From contig NW_026960612.1 of the NCBI RefSeq assembly GCF_021018805.1, positions 682,001-746,000 on the forward strand: 64,000 bases of DNA, in the 5' to 3' direction. Positions 26,466 to 38,070 of this stretch are shown one piece after another. Position 1 is the first letter of the stretch. Every line of letters begins with the position of its first letter. Source of the stretch: Prinia subflava. Lineage: Eukaryota; Chordata; Aves; Passeriformes; Cisticolidae. The notes below the pieces were generated by a model. It was given only the letters and a program-made list of their open reading frames with translations, was not told the origin of the DNA and did no database searches. The translations under genes and the position numbers were made by a program.

Positions 26466-26497
<32 letters not shown>

Positions 26498-26782
26498 CGG
26501 TCCCAAAAAGCCAAAAGGGACTTGGTCAGAGCAAGTTCTTGGCAGGTGGGGAGGCTCCGCCTGACCCCTCAAATAAACCCCCTTGGACTTACTTGGCCGG
26601 CTCCTCCCTTTATTCTCTGCCGTCGTCTGCCCCTTGCCACCTGTGCCCTCGACGTTTAGTCGGAACCGAGACCCACTGGATAGGCTTGGCTTGCGCTGCT
26701 TGCCAGCCATACCTGCTGCTTGCCGTGGTGCCTGAGCTAGCCTGGGCAGGGCGGGACTGTGTTCTGAAAGGCACCAGGGACA
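26102..26782 (+). repeat. P2 5' LTR
   Basis: It starts TGTAGTGGTGTG and ends GGGACA. CATAAAAG at about 26459 is the TATA-like box and CAAATAAACC near 26570 the poly(A) signal. A run of 32 G follows the TATA directly; the 3' LTR has five G at the same place. Confidence 0.9.
26466..26497. repeat. 32-base G homopolymer next to TATA
   Basis: Uninterrupted G run immediately after CATAAAA in the P2 5' LTR. The 3' LTR has five G at the same point (about 36936-36940), so this is an expansion after insertion or an assembly artefact. Confidence 0.85.
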
Positions 26783-26785
26783 GCG

Positions 26786-26803
26786 TGACGCCCACCGTGG
26801 GGC
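26786..26803 (+). other. P2 primer-binding site, tRNA-Lys1,2-like
   Basis: TGACGCCCACCGTGGGGC, three bases after the LTR, differs at two places from the tRNA-Lys1,2 primer site TGGCGCCCAACGTGGGGC used by many betaretrovirus-like elements. Confidence 0.75.
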
Positions 26804-27204
26804 CCCTCGAGGGATCGGAGGACCCCCTGGAGAGGACCGGCGGCCCGGGACGCTCCGAACCCTGGATCTGCACTTCATCCCTGGACGGCAAGCTACCGTC
26901 AGTTGTAGCAGCCACTCGTGCAGGGGGGGGTGCGCTCCCGATGGCCGAGGGGGCCAGCTTCTTCAGCACCAGATGAAGTTCCCCTGAGGCGGAGATTTCC
27001 CTGAGACTGAGCTTTCCCCTCAACGCCGGAGCTTCGGTGAGCTCTTCCTGTTCCCTCCTGGGGACAGGAGCCTCTAATTTTCCCCAAACCGGGAGCACGG
27101 TGGTCTCTGAATCAGAGCCACGAAGGCTGCGCAGCCCCGGGGTTGTAGGTGTTGGCCCCCTCCCTGGCTTATCCCTCTCTGGCGCTTTTAGTTCTTTTGA
27201 TGGT

Positions 27205-27854
27205 TGTAATAAATGCCAATCACTCCCTTTGTGATTTTTGGAAATTTAATAAAAATAAAAATAAAAATGGTTATATAAAAAAATCGGTAATACACATACA
27301 ATAATAAAAAGTTAAACAATTTAGAGTAGGACAATTTATGAGACAATAAACAAAGAGAAGCAGCCCAGGCTGCAGCCCTCCCCATCCCAGACAAAGGCTA
27401 GTCAGGAGAAGGCAAAAAACTAGGGAAAAATCCCTCTCTTTTGAGGATCGTCCTCGTGAATATGCATATTTTATTTAAAACAAATAATTTCAGCTGGTTC
27501 ATGTCACAAAAGTCTTCTGTTAATTTCCAGGCGCCGGTAAGTCGGTGGGTCCTCGAAGAGTTTTCTTTTTTGTTGATAAGAAGGCCATAAATTCTTCTTC
27601 ACTAGAAAATTTAAAATCTCTGCAACCGTTATCTCTGTGCAAAGAATTCTTGATTATTTGATTATTTGCTCTCTTTCTTGAGTTAAAAAGAATATCACAC
27701 ACACATAGCTTCAGTTTTAATTACTAAAGCTTAATGTTAATTACAAAACTACATTCACTATATTATTCAAATGTTAATACAGTATAACTTTTCTACCTAG
27801 CATTTTACATATAGTAAATATCTGCGTAGAGTCACACAATATGCCTTTTTCACA
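27205..27854 (-). repeat. Solo LTR in the P2 leader
   Basis: The block begins TGTAATAAATGCCAATCACTCC, matching the reverse complement of the 3' end of the solo LTR at 30161-30831, and ends TTTTTCACA. It splits a leader segment that is continuous in P3 near 39055-39100. Flanks are ATGGT (27200-27204) and GTGGT (27855-27859); P3 has GTGGT here, so the left copy has a G to A change. It is an ERVL-like LTR on the minus strand inserted after P2 arrived. Confidence 0.75.
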
Positions 27855-28141
27855 GTGGTTTTTCACGATTTTAATTTGTGCGGGGGCAGGGTGCAGCTCG
27901 TGGCAGGCGGGGTGTCGTTTCGGTGCGGCGGCCAGCCATTCAAAGTTCGCGCAGCTGATAGCCCCCGACGGGGCGGCGTGGAGTGGCACAGAGGTTTCAT
28001 GGTTGGCTTTGCTACCAGCCAAAGTTCCCGCGGTTCCCCAGGAGTCGGAGACACGTGCAGCTCCTCCCGGTTTTAAGTTCAGTTCTCCTGATTAGTGGTC
28101 AGTCTCATGTGTGTGTACTGCAGTTTATCATGGGAGCCACG

Positions 28142-30110
28142 ATGGGTGCTAAGCTCTGCGCAGCATAATAGGGATTTTTTTATGGTTTAATTGATGTTTT
28201 TTATGGTTTAATTGATGTTTTGCATGCTGCCCAAGTTAAGCCCCTCAGGGGCAATTTGAAAAGGTTTGTCCGCTGACTATTTCTCCATTTCCCCTAAATG
28301 TCCCCTGCTTCCATTCACTGAGCCCAGTTTTGGCGCGCTGTAGAAGACAAAATCCTGAAATTAGGCGAGGTAGGAGGCGAATCACTTCCCAAAGTTGCTT
28401 ATCTAGCCCTGCAGTTTAAAACTGCTGCTTTGAAAAGGAAAGGGATGGAGAAATCACCTAGTTGTGGGCGAGCCCCCCCAGTTTCCCCTCTTCCCAGTCC
28501 CAAACCCTCTCCCTGAAGCAAGGGAATTCTAAAGCCAGCCTGTCAGCTCAGGCTCCTCACAGGTTCCCCGACACCCCCACACGAGCAGTCTTGGCCAGAC
28601 TGCTCAGGACTTCTCAGATTACCCTGGCCAGGCAGTCCGAGAACCTTGCCCACCCCCACATTTCCCAGTTAGAAAGCCCAGAGTTTGTTTTAGCTATGCA
28701 GAGGCTGAGCCACCTCAAAATGGTGCCCACTCCCTCCGGACACAAAATGGAGGAGACATCATGGTACAATTGCTCTCTGTGTCCTTCCCTTCTCCTTCCC
28801 ATAATCCCTTTCACTCATCCAACCCCTTTCTGTCCCCAACTCCTCCCACTTCCCACAATGTCTTTTCCCCGCCTTCTCTGGAAACCCCACCCACTCACCC
28901 TGACCACCAACATGCCCCAAGGGTGTGGTCGACTGCTGCCCAAACCACGCCCCCTCCCAGAAGGGGGCCATCTTGGAGCTCCAGTTCCCACGCCCCCCCC
29001 CCATCGGTTTCCACCCTCCTCCCACTGGTTCCCACGCCCCTCCTCCCTGTTCCCATGATAGAAACCAGGAAGATCAGGGGCAGGAGCCTGAAACCCAGGA
29101 TCCAGACCCAATTCTAACACTTGCCCCCATCACATTTAAATGAGCCAGGAGAGGGCAAGGCAGTCATCCCAATTGGCACCCCTTCTCCCAATCTATTATC
29201 AAGGACCTCTGTTAAGCCCACAAAGAATATGGTAGGGAAAGTCCCTACTTTAGGGGACTTCTCGTTGCTGATCTAGCAGGTGTGGTGACAGTCCCAGCTG
29301 ACATAAAACAGTTGTTCTCCTGCTTCATGACATCCACAGCATATAAACTCTGGGAAGGGGCATGGAGGCAGCTACTCAAGGACGCCCTCCCTGATTTGCT
29401 CTTGAACCCAGACATAGCAGTGGATGAACAGGGCTATGCCCTGTCCCTAGATCATCTTTGCGGTGAGGGACAATGGGTCACTGCCCCAGCACAGGCTTCC
29501 ACCATTCCTGTCCCAGCCCTAGAAATCCTGAAACAATTAGCAGGCAAGGCTTTTTTCAGTCTGCAGCCACATGGTCCCCTTCCACCTTACACAAAAATTT
29601 GACAAGGGCCATTGGAATCCTTCGTAGACTTTGTAGAGAGGCTCACAAGAGCTATTGAAATTCAAGTTAGAACATACCAGGGAGGGAATACTAGAGGAGA
29701 TTGCCTTTGTTAATGCAAATGATGCCTGCCGTGCTGCAATCCTCAGTCTCTCTCTAGACCCCCCTCGGACCTTGAGGAGTATGTTACAGGTCTGCCAAGT
29801 GAAGGTTCCTTTCATGGCCCCTCCGCCAAGACATCATCCAAGACAAATGCCGCAGAATCATCCCCTGAAGGGTGCAGCTGCTGACATCATCACCACAGAT
29901 TCATCTTCTCGGCCTGCCAACGTTCCGTTGCCTCGCCGGACTCGGTGTCCTCCAGACAAACTCTGCATGCTCTGTGGACAGTCCGGACACTGGATGTCCG
30001 AGTGTCCACTCAAGAAGGAATTCGAGGACTTTAAAAATAAAAAACAGGGGGGACAGGGGAAACCTGAGGGAGGGAAACCTGGGCTGAACCCAAGGGATAA
30101 AAAAAACTAG
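28142..30110 (+). pseudogene. gag: P2 gag pseudogene
   Basis: Gag is the structural polyprotein. The start ATGGGTGCT (MGA, a myristoylation-type start) at 28142 matches the gag starts of P3 and P4, but two stops follow within nine codons. A ~23-bp tandem duplication lies at about 28175-28222, and the next segment has stops at tryptophan positions. Recognisable parts remain: a capsid segment at 29270-29600 with LWEGAWRQLLKDALPDLL, the region of the major homology motif near 29605-29660 with frame breaks around it, and a zinc knuckle CMLCGQSGHWMSEC (C-x2-C-x4-H-x4-C) near 29965-30008. The reading frame ends at the slip site and TAG at 30108-30110. It cannot make Gag. Confidence 0.85.
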
Positions 30111-30157
30111 ATGGGGAGCATGAGTCCACCCTGCACCAGGACATAAATAGCGTGGAC
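30101..30157 (+). promoter_or_regulatory. P2 gag-pro frameshift signal
   Basis: AAAAAAC at 30101-30107, read A-AAA-AAC in the gag frame, stands directly before the gag stop. A hairpin follows: GTCCAC at 30124-30129 pairs with GTGGAC at 30152-30157. This is the classical layout for -1 ribosomal frameshifting into pro. The inserted LTR at 30161 lies just beyond the hairpin. Confidence 0.75.
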
Positions 30158-30160
30158 CGG

Positions 30161-30831
30161 TGTTATAAACGTGGAATGGTTAATTCATGTTCTTATGATA
30201 AATTGGAAATTTATAAAATTGTATCAAGTGATATCATGTAAAAGTTTGTTTTAAGAGATTTTGCAGCAGATGGTGAAACTGACCACCCTGAAACAGCTGG
30301 CGCCTCCATTCAGAAAAGAACAAAAGATTTTTCCGGGAAAGCTTGCAGCCTTCTCAAGCACCGGGAAGGGACCTCCAGAGATAAGCTGGCACCAGCAACT
30401 CACACCTTGGGTGCCACCTTCACAGACCATCAAGCCACATCTTCGATATCTCGATCATTCATCAACTATAAGGACCTATAGAAATTGGACATTAACATTT
30501 GAACTAAGAAAAGAACTCTCTTCTGCTTGGTCGGGGAAACTCCTGAATTTGTATAGTTGGTGGAGAAACAATGGAAAATATGGGGAAATATTGCCGAGGG
30601 CGGAATAAAGTGTATAAAAACCAAGCCCCGAACCGGGCTAATTTGTGAACCGTTGGGGGAGATAGCAGGCTGCCAGACCCTGTATCTCACGGTTCACCCT
30701 TGGCATTTTCCCGGGAAAACTCTGTCAAGTTTCTCCGCTGCTGGTGGGTTATCGAAATTCTGTGATTTGATTTGTTATTCATAAACCAAATTATTATTTC
30801 AAATTGGAATATCTGATTGGCATTTATAACA
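30161..30831 (+). repeat. Solo LTR inserted after P2 gag
   Basis: The 671-bp block has 9-bp inverted ends TGTTATAAA and TTTATAACA and a perfect 5-bp target duplication ACCGG (30156-30160 and 30832-30836). AATAAAGTGTATAAAAACC near 30606 gives a TATA-like box on the plus strand. The 5-bp duplication and the sequence fit an ERVL-like family also present at 1222, 1957 and 27205. Confidence 0.9.
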
Positions 30832-30836
30832 ACCGG

Positions 30837-33800
30837 GAAGGGAACAATGGGGAGAGGAGACAGTCAATTGACATAGGAGTGCCTTCTCATGCAGAGGGAA
30901 CCATCACACAATCCAGTTTTATGGACAATATACCAGACATGACAAAACCCTTTGAATGCGATCCAGCCAGACCAATTCTAACGACAACCTCTTCCTCTGA
31001 ACCTTAAAGGTTGCAGTTGACAAAGCCTTTGCTTATGAATGATGATTGGCATCTTCTCGCTGCTGACCCTAGCAAGCTGGAGAACTGGCCTCAGATCGAA
31101 GGTGAGTTCCTCATCGCTGGGGATTGTAAATACACTCCGCAGGAGATCGAGGTTATCCCAGGAAAACTCAGAACTAATCCCGGAGGCCTTGTTCTCTGGC
31201 TGCGTTGCTCCCACCCGCCAACATTCCTCCAAGAGGTCAGGTTGTGGCGCAGGCCATTCCTACCGTAGACCCTGCAGAAGAAGACATCCCCTTGGCCTGC
31301 CCAGTCCAGAAGATCACCACTGACAAACCGAAAATAATATGCAAATTTAGGGTGGGAGAGGAGACCTGAGCAAATGTGACGATCATGCCTGAAAGGTACT
31401 GGCCATTGCATTGGGCCTTGCAAAACGTGGCCAGACACATACAGGGTGTAGGAGGCATCCAATTAGCTAAACAATCAAAGGACATGGTCGAAATTGAGGG
31501 GCCGAAAGGGGAAATTGGCAAGCCTCTGCCCTTTCGTTTTAGATTATAAGGTACCTTTGATTGGATGAGACCTCATGGCCCAGTGGGGGTCACAATTGAC
31601 ATCCCAGACCCCTCACAGGATTTTTGGGTGACGGTCACTAAGAAATGCCCTACCCAGAAGCTGAATTTGCAAACAGACACACCAGAGTGGGTAGAGCAGG
31701 GGCCGCTTACAGAGAAAAATTAAAGGCGCTTCATGAGCTCGTGGAAGAGCAGCTGAGAAAAGGTCAATCGAGGAGATCACTTCACTGTGGAATTCTCCAG
31801 TTTTTTTCATCCTTAAGGCTGACAAAAGCAAATGAGAGCTCCTTCATGACCTCAGGCAAATTAACAATGTCATGGACTATATGGGGTCACTCCAGCCAGG
31901 GATGCCATCCCCGACCAAGCTCCCCCGAGACTGGAAATTGGCAGACATTGACATCAAGGATTGCTTTTTCCAAATTCCCCTACATCCTGACGATGCCCCA
32001 TGGTTTGTGTTCTCAGTTCCCTCTATCAACTGAGAGGCCCCAAGAAAGAGCTACCATTGGCGAGTTCTCTGGCAAGGGATGAAGATCAGCCCCGTGATTT
32101 GCCAATGGTATGTCGCTTCCTTGCTGTCCCTGATCTGCGCAGCCACGGAGAAGGTAATTATCCGTCATTACATGGATGATGTCCTCATTTTCCCTCCCAA
32201 CGATGACCTGCTAACCCACGCGCTTGACCTCACAATCAGTGCAATGGTTGTTGCAGGATTAAAGCTGCAGGAGGACAAGGTTCAACGGATGCCGTCTTGG
32301 AGGTACCTAGGGCTTGAGATCGGTAAGCGGACCATTGTGCTGCAAAAATTGGCAATAAAGACCAAAATTAGTACCCTTGTGGATGTCCATCAACTGTGTG
32401 GGGTGTTGAACTGGGTGCGGCCCTGTCTGGGTCTGATCACCGAAGACCTGGCCCCCCCTTTTTGATTTATTGAAAGGGGGAGAGGAGCTAAGTTCTCCTA
32501 GGGCGCTTACCCAAGAGGCACAGAAGGCCCTGGAAAAGGTCCAAGAAACCTTGTCTACACAGCAGGCCAACCGGAGTTACCCATACCTGCCTTTTAAGTT
32601 CATCATTATGGGTAGACTGCCACACCTCCATGGGGTGATTTTTCAATGGGACAGTGCAAGAAAAATGCCAAGAACATCCCGAAAGGACCAAGAAGGAAGA
32701 GATCCTCTCTTAATCCTAGAGTGGGTCTTCCTCAGTCACCAGAGGTACAAAAGAATGACAAGGCCACAAGAGTTGGTGGCTGAGCTGATTCGGAAGGCAA
32801 GGACACAAATCAAAGAACTGGCCGGATGTGACTGAATGCATTCACATTGCAATTGGTTTACAATCGGGCCAAATTACAAAGCCCATGTAAGAACACCTGC
32901 TTCAATAGAACGAAGCATTGCAATTCGCTCTGGACTCTTTCACAGGCCAAATTTCAATTCATCGGCCCGCCCACAAAATTTTCAATTCGGAAGCCCAATT
33001 TACATTGGTGCTGTCAAGCATTCTGAGCAGGAAACCCTTAGAAGCCCTGACAGTGTTCACTGATGCATCCGGAAGATCCCACAAGTCAGTTTTGACTTGG
33101 AGGGATCCTCAGACTCAGCGGTGGGATACAGATATTGCTGAGGTGGAAGGATCACCTCAGGTTGCTGAGTTGGCCGCTGTCTTCAGAGCCCTCAAAAGGT
33201 TCTCTGAACAATTCAATTTAGTAACCCACTCCGCATATGTTGCAGGAGTTGTGTCCAGAGCAGAACAAGCCATCCTGCAAGAGGTGTCTAACGTGACACT
33301 TTCTGAGTTGCTCTCAAAACTTGTCAAGCTGGTCTCCTACTGAGAGCAACCAGTTTATGTGATGCATACGAGGTCCCGTACCAATTTGTCAGGGTTCATT
33401 GCTGACGGAAACAGGAGGGCAGATGCTCTTGCTGCCCCCTCAGCAATGGCCCCTCTGCTGAATATTTTCAAGCAGGCAAAACTCAGCCATCAACTTTTCC
33501 ATCAAAATGCTCCTGGCTTGGTGCAACGATTCCATATCTCCTGTCAACAAGCCAGGGCCATCGTGGCTGCATGTCCCTTGTGTCAGCAACATGCCCTTCC
33601 CACTTTACATGCATGCGTAAACCCCAGAGGATTGAACAGCTGTGAGCTGTGGTAAATGGATGTTACCCACATTCCAGCATTTGGTAGACAAAAATACGTT
33701 CATGTGTCTGTGGACACCTTTTCTGGTGCAGTCTTTGCCTCTGCCCACACGAGGGAAAGAGCCTTGGATGCCATCAAGCATCTAATACAGGCTTTCTCCT

Positions 33801-34393
33801 TCATGGGAATCCCGAAGGCCTTGAAAACCGACAATGGCCCTGCGTACCGCTCCGAGGAGCTCCGCAGCTTCCTGCAACAGTGGGGAGTGGACCACAAGAC
33901 AGGCATCCCCCACTCCCCGACAGGCCAAGCCGTGGTAGAAAGGACCCACCGCGAGATCAAGCGTGTCCTTGCTCAACAACAACCAGTTTTAAAGGTGGAA
34001 CCACCCCCGATCCGATTGGCCAGGGCATTATATACCATCAATTTTTTAAACTGCTCCTTTGAGGTTTTGAACCTGCCAATCATACGTCATTTTGGAGCAA
34101 ACAAACAGCTGCAGATCAAGGAGAGGCCACCAGTTCTGGTAAAGGTCCCTGAGACCGGACAGACAGAAGGGCCTCATGAGTTGGTCACGTGGGGACGTGG
34201 GTACGCTTGCGTGTCCACTCCCACTGGCCTGAAATTTATCCCATCCAAGTGGGTGAGGCCCTACGTCCCGAAGGTCTCAGGGAAAAATGACAATGTTCCG
34301 CAGGTCGCAAAGGCAGCTTTACGGAGAAAGCGTAAAGAGAAGAGCACGTGGGAAGAACTCCCCTTTCCCCCTAGTCCCTGTCCAGATGATTAA
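30837..34393 (+). pseudogene. pol: P2 pro-pol pseudogene
   Basis: Pieces of protease, reverse transcriptase, RNase H and integrase follow one another in changing frames. A segment with GDCKYTPQEIEVIPG precedes a protease that has lost its active-site triplet (about 31365-31400). RT keeps YMDD at 32169-32180 and LGLEIGKRTIV after it. RNase H keeps FTDASG near 33058. Integrase keeps the zinc-binding HQLFH...C..C segment near 33490-33590 and a D,D-35-E core in the long open part 33656-34393, ending with a VTWGRGYACVSTPTG C-terminal domain. Breaks include a TGA at 33341-33343 at a codon that is CGA in P4, a TAA at 33653-33655 at a CAA/CAG codon, and several frameshifts. No functional enzyme can be made. 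Confidence 0.9.
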
Positions 34394-34429
34394 TTGTGCT
34401 ATATTTTAAGTCTTATCCAGTTACACTGC

Positions 34430-36542
34430 ATGGGGACCAGACCCGAGCCTCAATCCCAAAGAGCACCATGTAGATACCACTGTTCCTGGTTTCCTGCTTT
34501 GTCCCACAAACACGAGGGTGGATCATGCCGCAGCCAAAGGCCAATGTGTGGGCTACGCTTGTGTCCTAGGGTGACTTTATGATGCTTGTATCCCCAATCA
34601 TCTGCTCTGTTTGTGCTGTATATTGAGTTCTGTGCCTTTAAGACTGTCTCTGAGAGCAAAGCAGAGAAAGAAGCGTCAAGTTTGTTTTGAAAACAGCTCT
34701 CCTCCTACACATTCCTCTCTTCGAACTGTGTTCGTCTGAAGCACAGACCGGCACCTGTGACAGATCTTTTGCTTTTTAGTTAGTTTTAACTAGCTAGGGC
34801 AGAGAAGTTCCCTGGACTGGTTTTTTTTTTCCTTTTTCTTGGGATTCTTTGAATCTGCTCCAGACTGAAAACCCCAGAGAAGCACCGAGGGCTCGCACCT
34901 GTATCCCACCGGGCCTGGACCTCCAGAGGGACTGGGACTGTTAAAGAACTGAGTCAGCTGAGCCACCCATGGCAAGGATTTTTCTCAGGTTTACCATCTC
35001 TGTTCAGAGCAGCAAGGGGTTTTATTGTTTCATATTATTCATTCTTTATGCTTGTGGGCATTTTGTTGTTAAATAAATAGGTTTTTTCCACTTTTCTCCA
35101 AAGAAGTTCTTTTCCCAGACCGGCAGGGGGGAGGGGCCTTTTAGGTTTGCTTTCCAGAGGGACCCTATTCAGAGGTTTCCTCTCAGATTTGCCCTAAACC
35201 AGGACAGCTTGCCAGAGCGATGGGCCAAGATCACATTTGTTTGTCCTAGGCATCAGCAGCTGATCCCTTGTCAACCTGTCTTGTGGGGATCCCTTTTAAG
35301 CCTGAGGAATTCCCCCCTCCTCTATCGAAAATCATGGCTCATGTTAACAGACTGAAACTACTCTATAGAGTTGCTTGGTCCTCCATTTCCCACAAAGTAG
35401 CTATACCCGTCCATAACCCCTTAGATTTGTGGAGAGGTTATGCTGCCACCATGCCTCAGTTGTCCGAAGTCCCTGTTGAGTTTCAGATCCTTGGTTCCTC
35501 CAGCTCCACGTGGTGTGTTCAGTTTATGTTTGATCCACCCAAAGGCCAGGAGAAGCTGTTCCGCACAGTTTCCCAGATAAAGGAAGTATATAAAGCTGGA
35601 ACATGGTGTGACAGGATCGCCCATGTAATGATGGCCTCTACTCTGAATTATAAGCCCCTGGCCCTCCCCAAATGTAGTTTCCTCATTTGTGGTGACCGAG
35701 CGTGGGCAGACATCCCCCCTTGCCTGACAGGTGGTCCATGCACCCTTGGCCGTTTGAGCCTGTTTACCCCAAATAAAACCCAAATTATGGATTGGAAAAA
35801 GAAAAATTCTACTGTTATTTTGGCCTCTGAAAAGATCTAAAAGAGAGGCCTGGCTGATTTGGACCCAGACTGTGACTCAGAAATTGTTCATTGGTCTAGA
35901 CCTAAAGGTGTCGCCATCACAGTCTTTTTGCCGTGGGTCTCGACAGCAAAAGCACTCAGAGAATTGGGCCATCTAGAGTGCTGGGTGGCTAAACAGGCCA
36001 ACTTTACTTCCAACGCCCTGGCTGACCTCCTGGCAGTCGAGGAGATTGCAAGGCAGGCGACACTTCAGAACAGAGCTGTGATCAATTATCTCCTCCATGG
36101 CCATCACTGCGAGGAGTTTGAAGGACTCTGTTGTTTTAATCTAACCTTGAAGGCAGAAAATATCCGTAAGACTATCAATCAGATGCGGGACCTGGTACAT
36201 GAAATCAAGCAGGAAAACAACGATTGGTTCAGCGGACTTTTCAAAGGTTGGGGAGTCTCGGGTTGGGCAAGTTCTATTCTAAAAACTTTTTTGTTGGTAG
36301 TGTTTATCCTTGTTATTGTTGCAATTGCCTTTGGAATTGTTAAGAGGATGATCAGTAAGTTGATTTTGGGTTCTACCTCTCCCCCTTCCGTTAATCAAGT
36401 TACCATTCCAAGTGCTCCAGAAGAGTACGAAATGCATGAGATAGAGGATGCAGAGGAGCAGCCTCTCCCTCCTTACCCTCCTTATGAGGAATGGGTTGCT
36501 GAATCATATCCACAGTTTGAATATCCTCCACCACCCTTCTAA
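34430..36542 (+). pseudogene. env: P2 env pseudogene split by an LTR
   Basis: Env is the surface/transmembrane glycoprotein. The 5' part (34430-34561) is cut by the solo LTR at 34562-35206 and resumes at 35212. In-frame stops lie at 35247-35249 and 35838-35840. The part from 35859 to 36542 is open and holds the TM subunit: a CEEFEGLCC motif (C-x6-CC) near 36110-36135, the membrane anchor at about 36285-36345, and a cytoplasmic tail rich in proline and tyrosine (PPYPPYEEW near 36472). C-x6-CC marks a covalently linked alpha/gamma-type envelope, in contrast to the beta-like gag-pol. Confidence 0.85.
34562..35206 (+). repeat. Solo LTR inserted in P2 env
   Basis: The 645-bp block has inverted ends TGTCCT and AGGACA and a perfect 5-bp duplication GCTTG (34557-34561 and 35207-35211). 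AAATAAATAGG near 35070 is a poly(A) signal on the plus strand. It belongs to a family different from the LTR at 30161. Confidence 0.9.
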
Positions 36543-36557
36543 TTCTCATCATTTTAA

Positions 36558-36573
36558 AAAGAAGAAGAGGAGA
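36558..36573 (+). other. P2 polypurine tract
   Basis: AAAGAAGAAGAGGAGA directly before the TG of the 3' LTR. Confidence 0.8.
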
Positions 36574-37223
36574 TGTAGTGGTGTGTTAATGAGTTCTTTA
36601 TATTTTATAAGTTTTTCTAAGTTCTTTATGAGATGGTTTGTTCATTGTACCCCTCGTTTTGCCTTCCTGATAGTTGTCCCTGGAAATCCCCCAGTAACTG
36701 TTAGGTGTCAATCCTTTTCCCCCCTCCTCCCTGGAGCCTGCCTGTCATCTCAGAGCCCTGCCTCAGAGCTAGAAAGTTCTGTGAGGGGCTTCGAGTGATA
36801 GGCTAGGTTCAGGGAAAATTCCTTCCTCTCCCTTGTGTGTGGTCTTCATTTGTGTCAGTCACCTTCCTAGCCCCTTCTGTGTTGAACCCAATTGGTTGTA
36901 CCCTTCTCACCACCCTCTGTACCGCCCCCCATAAAAGGGGGTCCCAAAAAGCCAAAAGGGACTTGGTCAGAGCAAGTTCTTGGCAGGTGAGGAGGCTCCG
37001 CCTGACCCCTCAAATAAACCCCCTTGGACTTACTTGGCCGGCTCCTCCCTTTATTCTCTGCCGTCGTCTGCCCCTTGCGACCTGTGCCCTCGATGTTTAG
37101 TTGGAACCAAGACTCACTGGATCGGCTTGGCTTACGCTGCTTGCCAGCCATACCTGCTGCTTGCCGTGGTGCCTGAGCTAGCCTGGGCAGGGCGGGACCG
37201 TGTTCTGAAAGGCACCAGTGACA
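36574..37223 (+). repeat. P2 3' LTR
   Basis: It aligns end to end with the 5' LTR, without the long G run, and ends GTGACA before the duplication GGGTCC. Confidence 0.9.
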
Positions 37224-37229
37224 GGGTCC

Positions 37230-38064
37230 ATTCTCCCTGAGTCCTTGATGATGCCAGACGTAGAACAGGAACTCAGGAATGCCTACATTATTTTGGTTCA
37301 CAGAATCCTACTGACCTGTATTTCTAACTTTGGCTGATACATATTTTTGCAAAGTTCCTTAGGAGTACCATCAGGAAACCCTAGAGAGCAAAAGTGTTAT
37401 TTTATGGAACAGTATAACCTCTTGAGAAAAGTCTTTACCAGGCTATTAATCTTGAGGTCTAAAATAGTTGTCTCAAGAGGAACATACTTATTTTCATCTT
37501 TAGACATTTACTGCAAGCAATCTTTCTTTACAGACGAAAGGATGCAAGCATGTTCTCTAGAATCATTTTTCCTATTATTTTATTCTGTTCATAACACCTC
37601 TTACCCATTGTCTTCCGTACATAAACTCTCCTAACCTTGGCATTCTCTCCTTACATTAGCTCTCTCAGAATTATCTAATATGTAAATGCTTTTACGTCTA
37701 ATTAGTTTAGTTGATCAGTTCCTCATTACCTTCCTTGAAGACAAAAAATGACAGACACTTCAAAGCTGATGAGTTTCACAAGAAATATACAAAAGAATTT
37801 ATTTAGAAGAAATGCAAGGACATCAAACCATGCTGATACTCAGTATTCAAAAACCATTCATAACTGCTTGCAATTAAAAACATAAATTACCACCGGTTTC
37901 TTTTAATTACTAATGGCTTTTGAAACAGCTTCTTTTGTTTTTTAAATACTGTCTGGATGAGAAATTATCGTCCCAACACAGACTGTGCCAAGGTGACTTT
38001 CTAGTTGGAGACAATTCCTTTTTCATGTTTCCATGTAATTTAAAATTACCTTTCAATTAGAACA
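37230..38064. other. Intron between P2 and P3
   Basis: AT-rich host sequence with no exon or repeat recognised; ends at the P3 target duplication GACATT (38065-38070). Confidence 0.5.
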
Positions 38065-38070
38065 GACATT

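Larger units (their letters stand above)
26102..37223 (+). mobile_element. P2: decayed ERVK-like provirus with three insertions
   Basis: A provirus with LTRs at 26102-26782 and 36574-37223 and a perfect 6-bp target duplication GGGTCC (26096-26101 and 37224-37229). The order is LTR, tRNA-Lys1,2-like primer site, gag, pro-pol, env, polypurine tract, LTR. Three solo LTRs of other families sit in the leader, just past gag, and in env, adding about 2 kb. All genes carry stops and frameshifts. The two LTRs show about 17 substitutions by eye, mostly C/T or G/A, plus a large poly(G) expansion in the 5' copy, so it is the oldest of the three related proviruses. It runs antisense to TBCK. Confidence 0.9.

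Noticed and set aside
28462..29058. 198-codon proline-rich frame in P2
   Set aside because: It lies in the degraded proline-rich spacer of gag, in a frame not continuous with capsid; kept only as part of the gag pseudogene.
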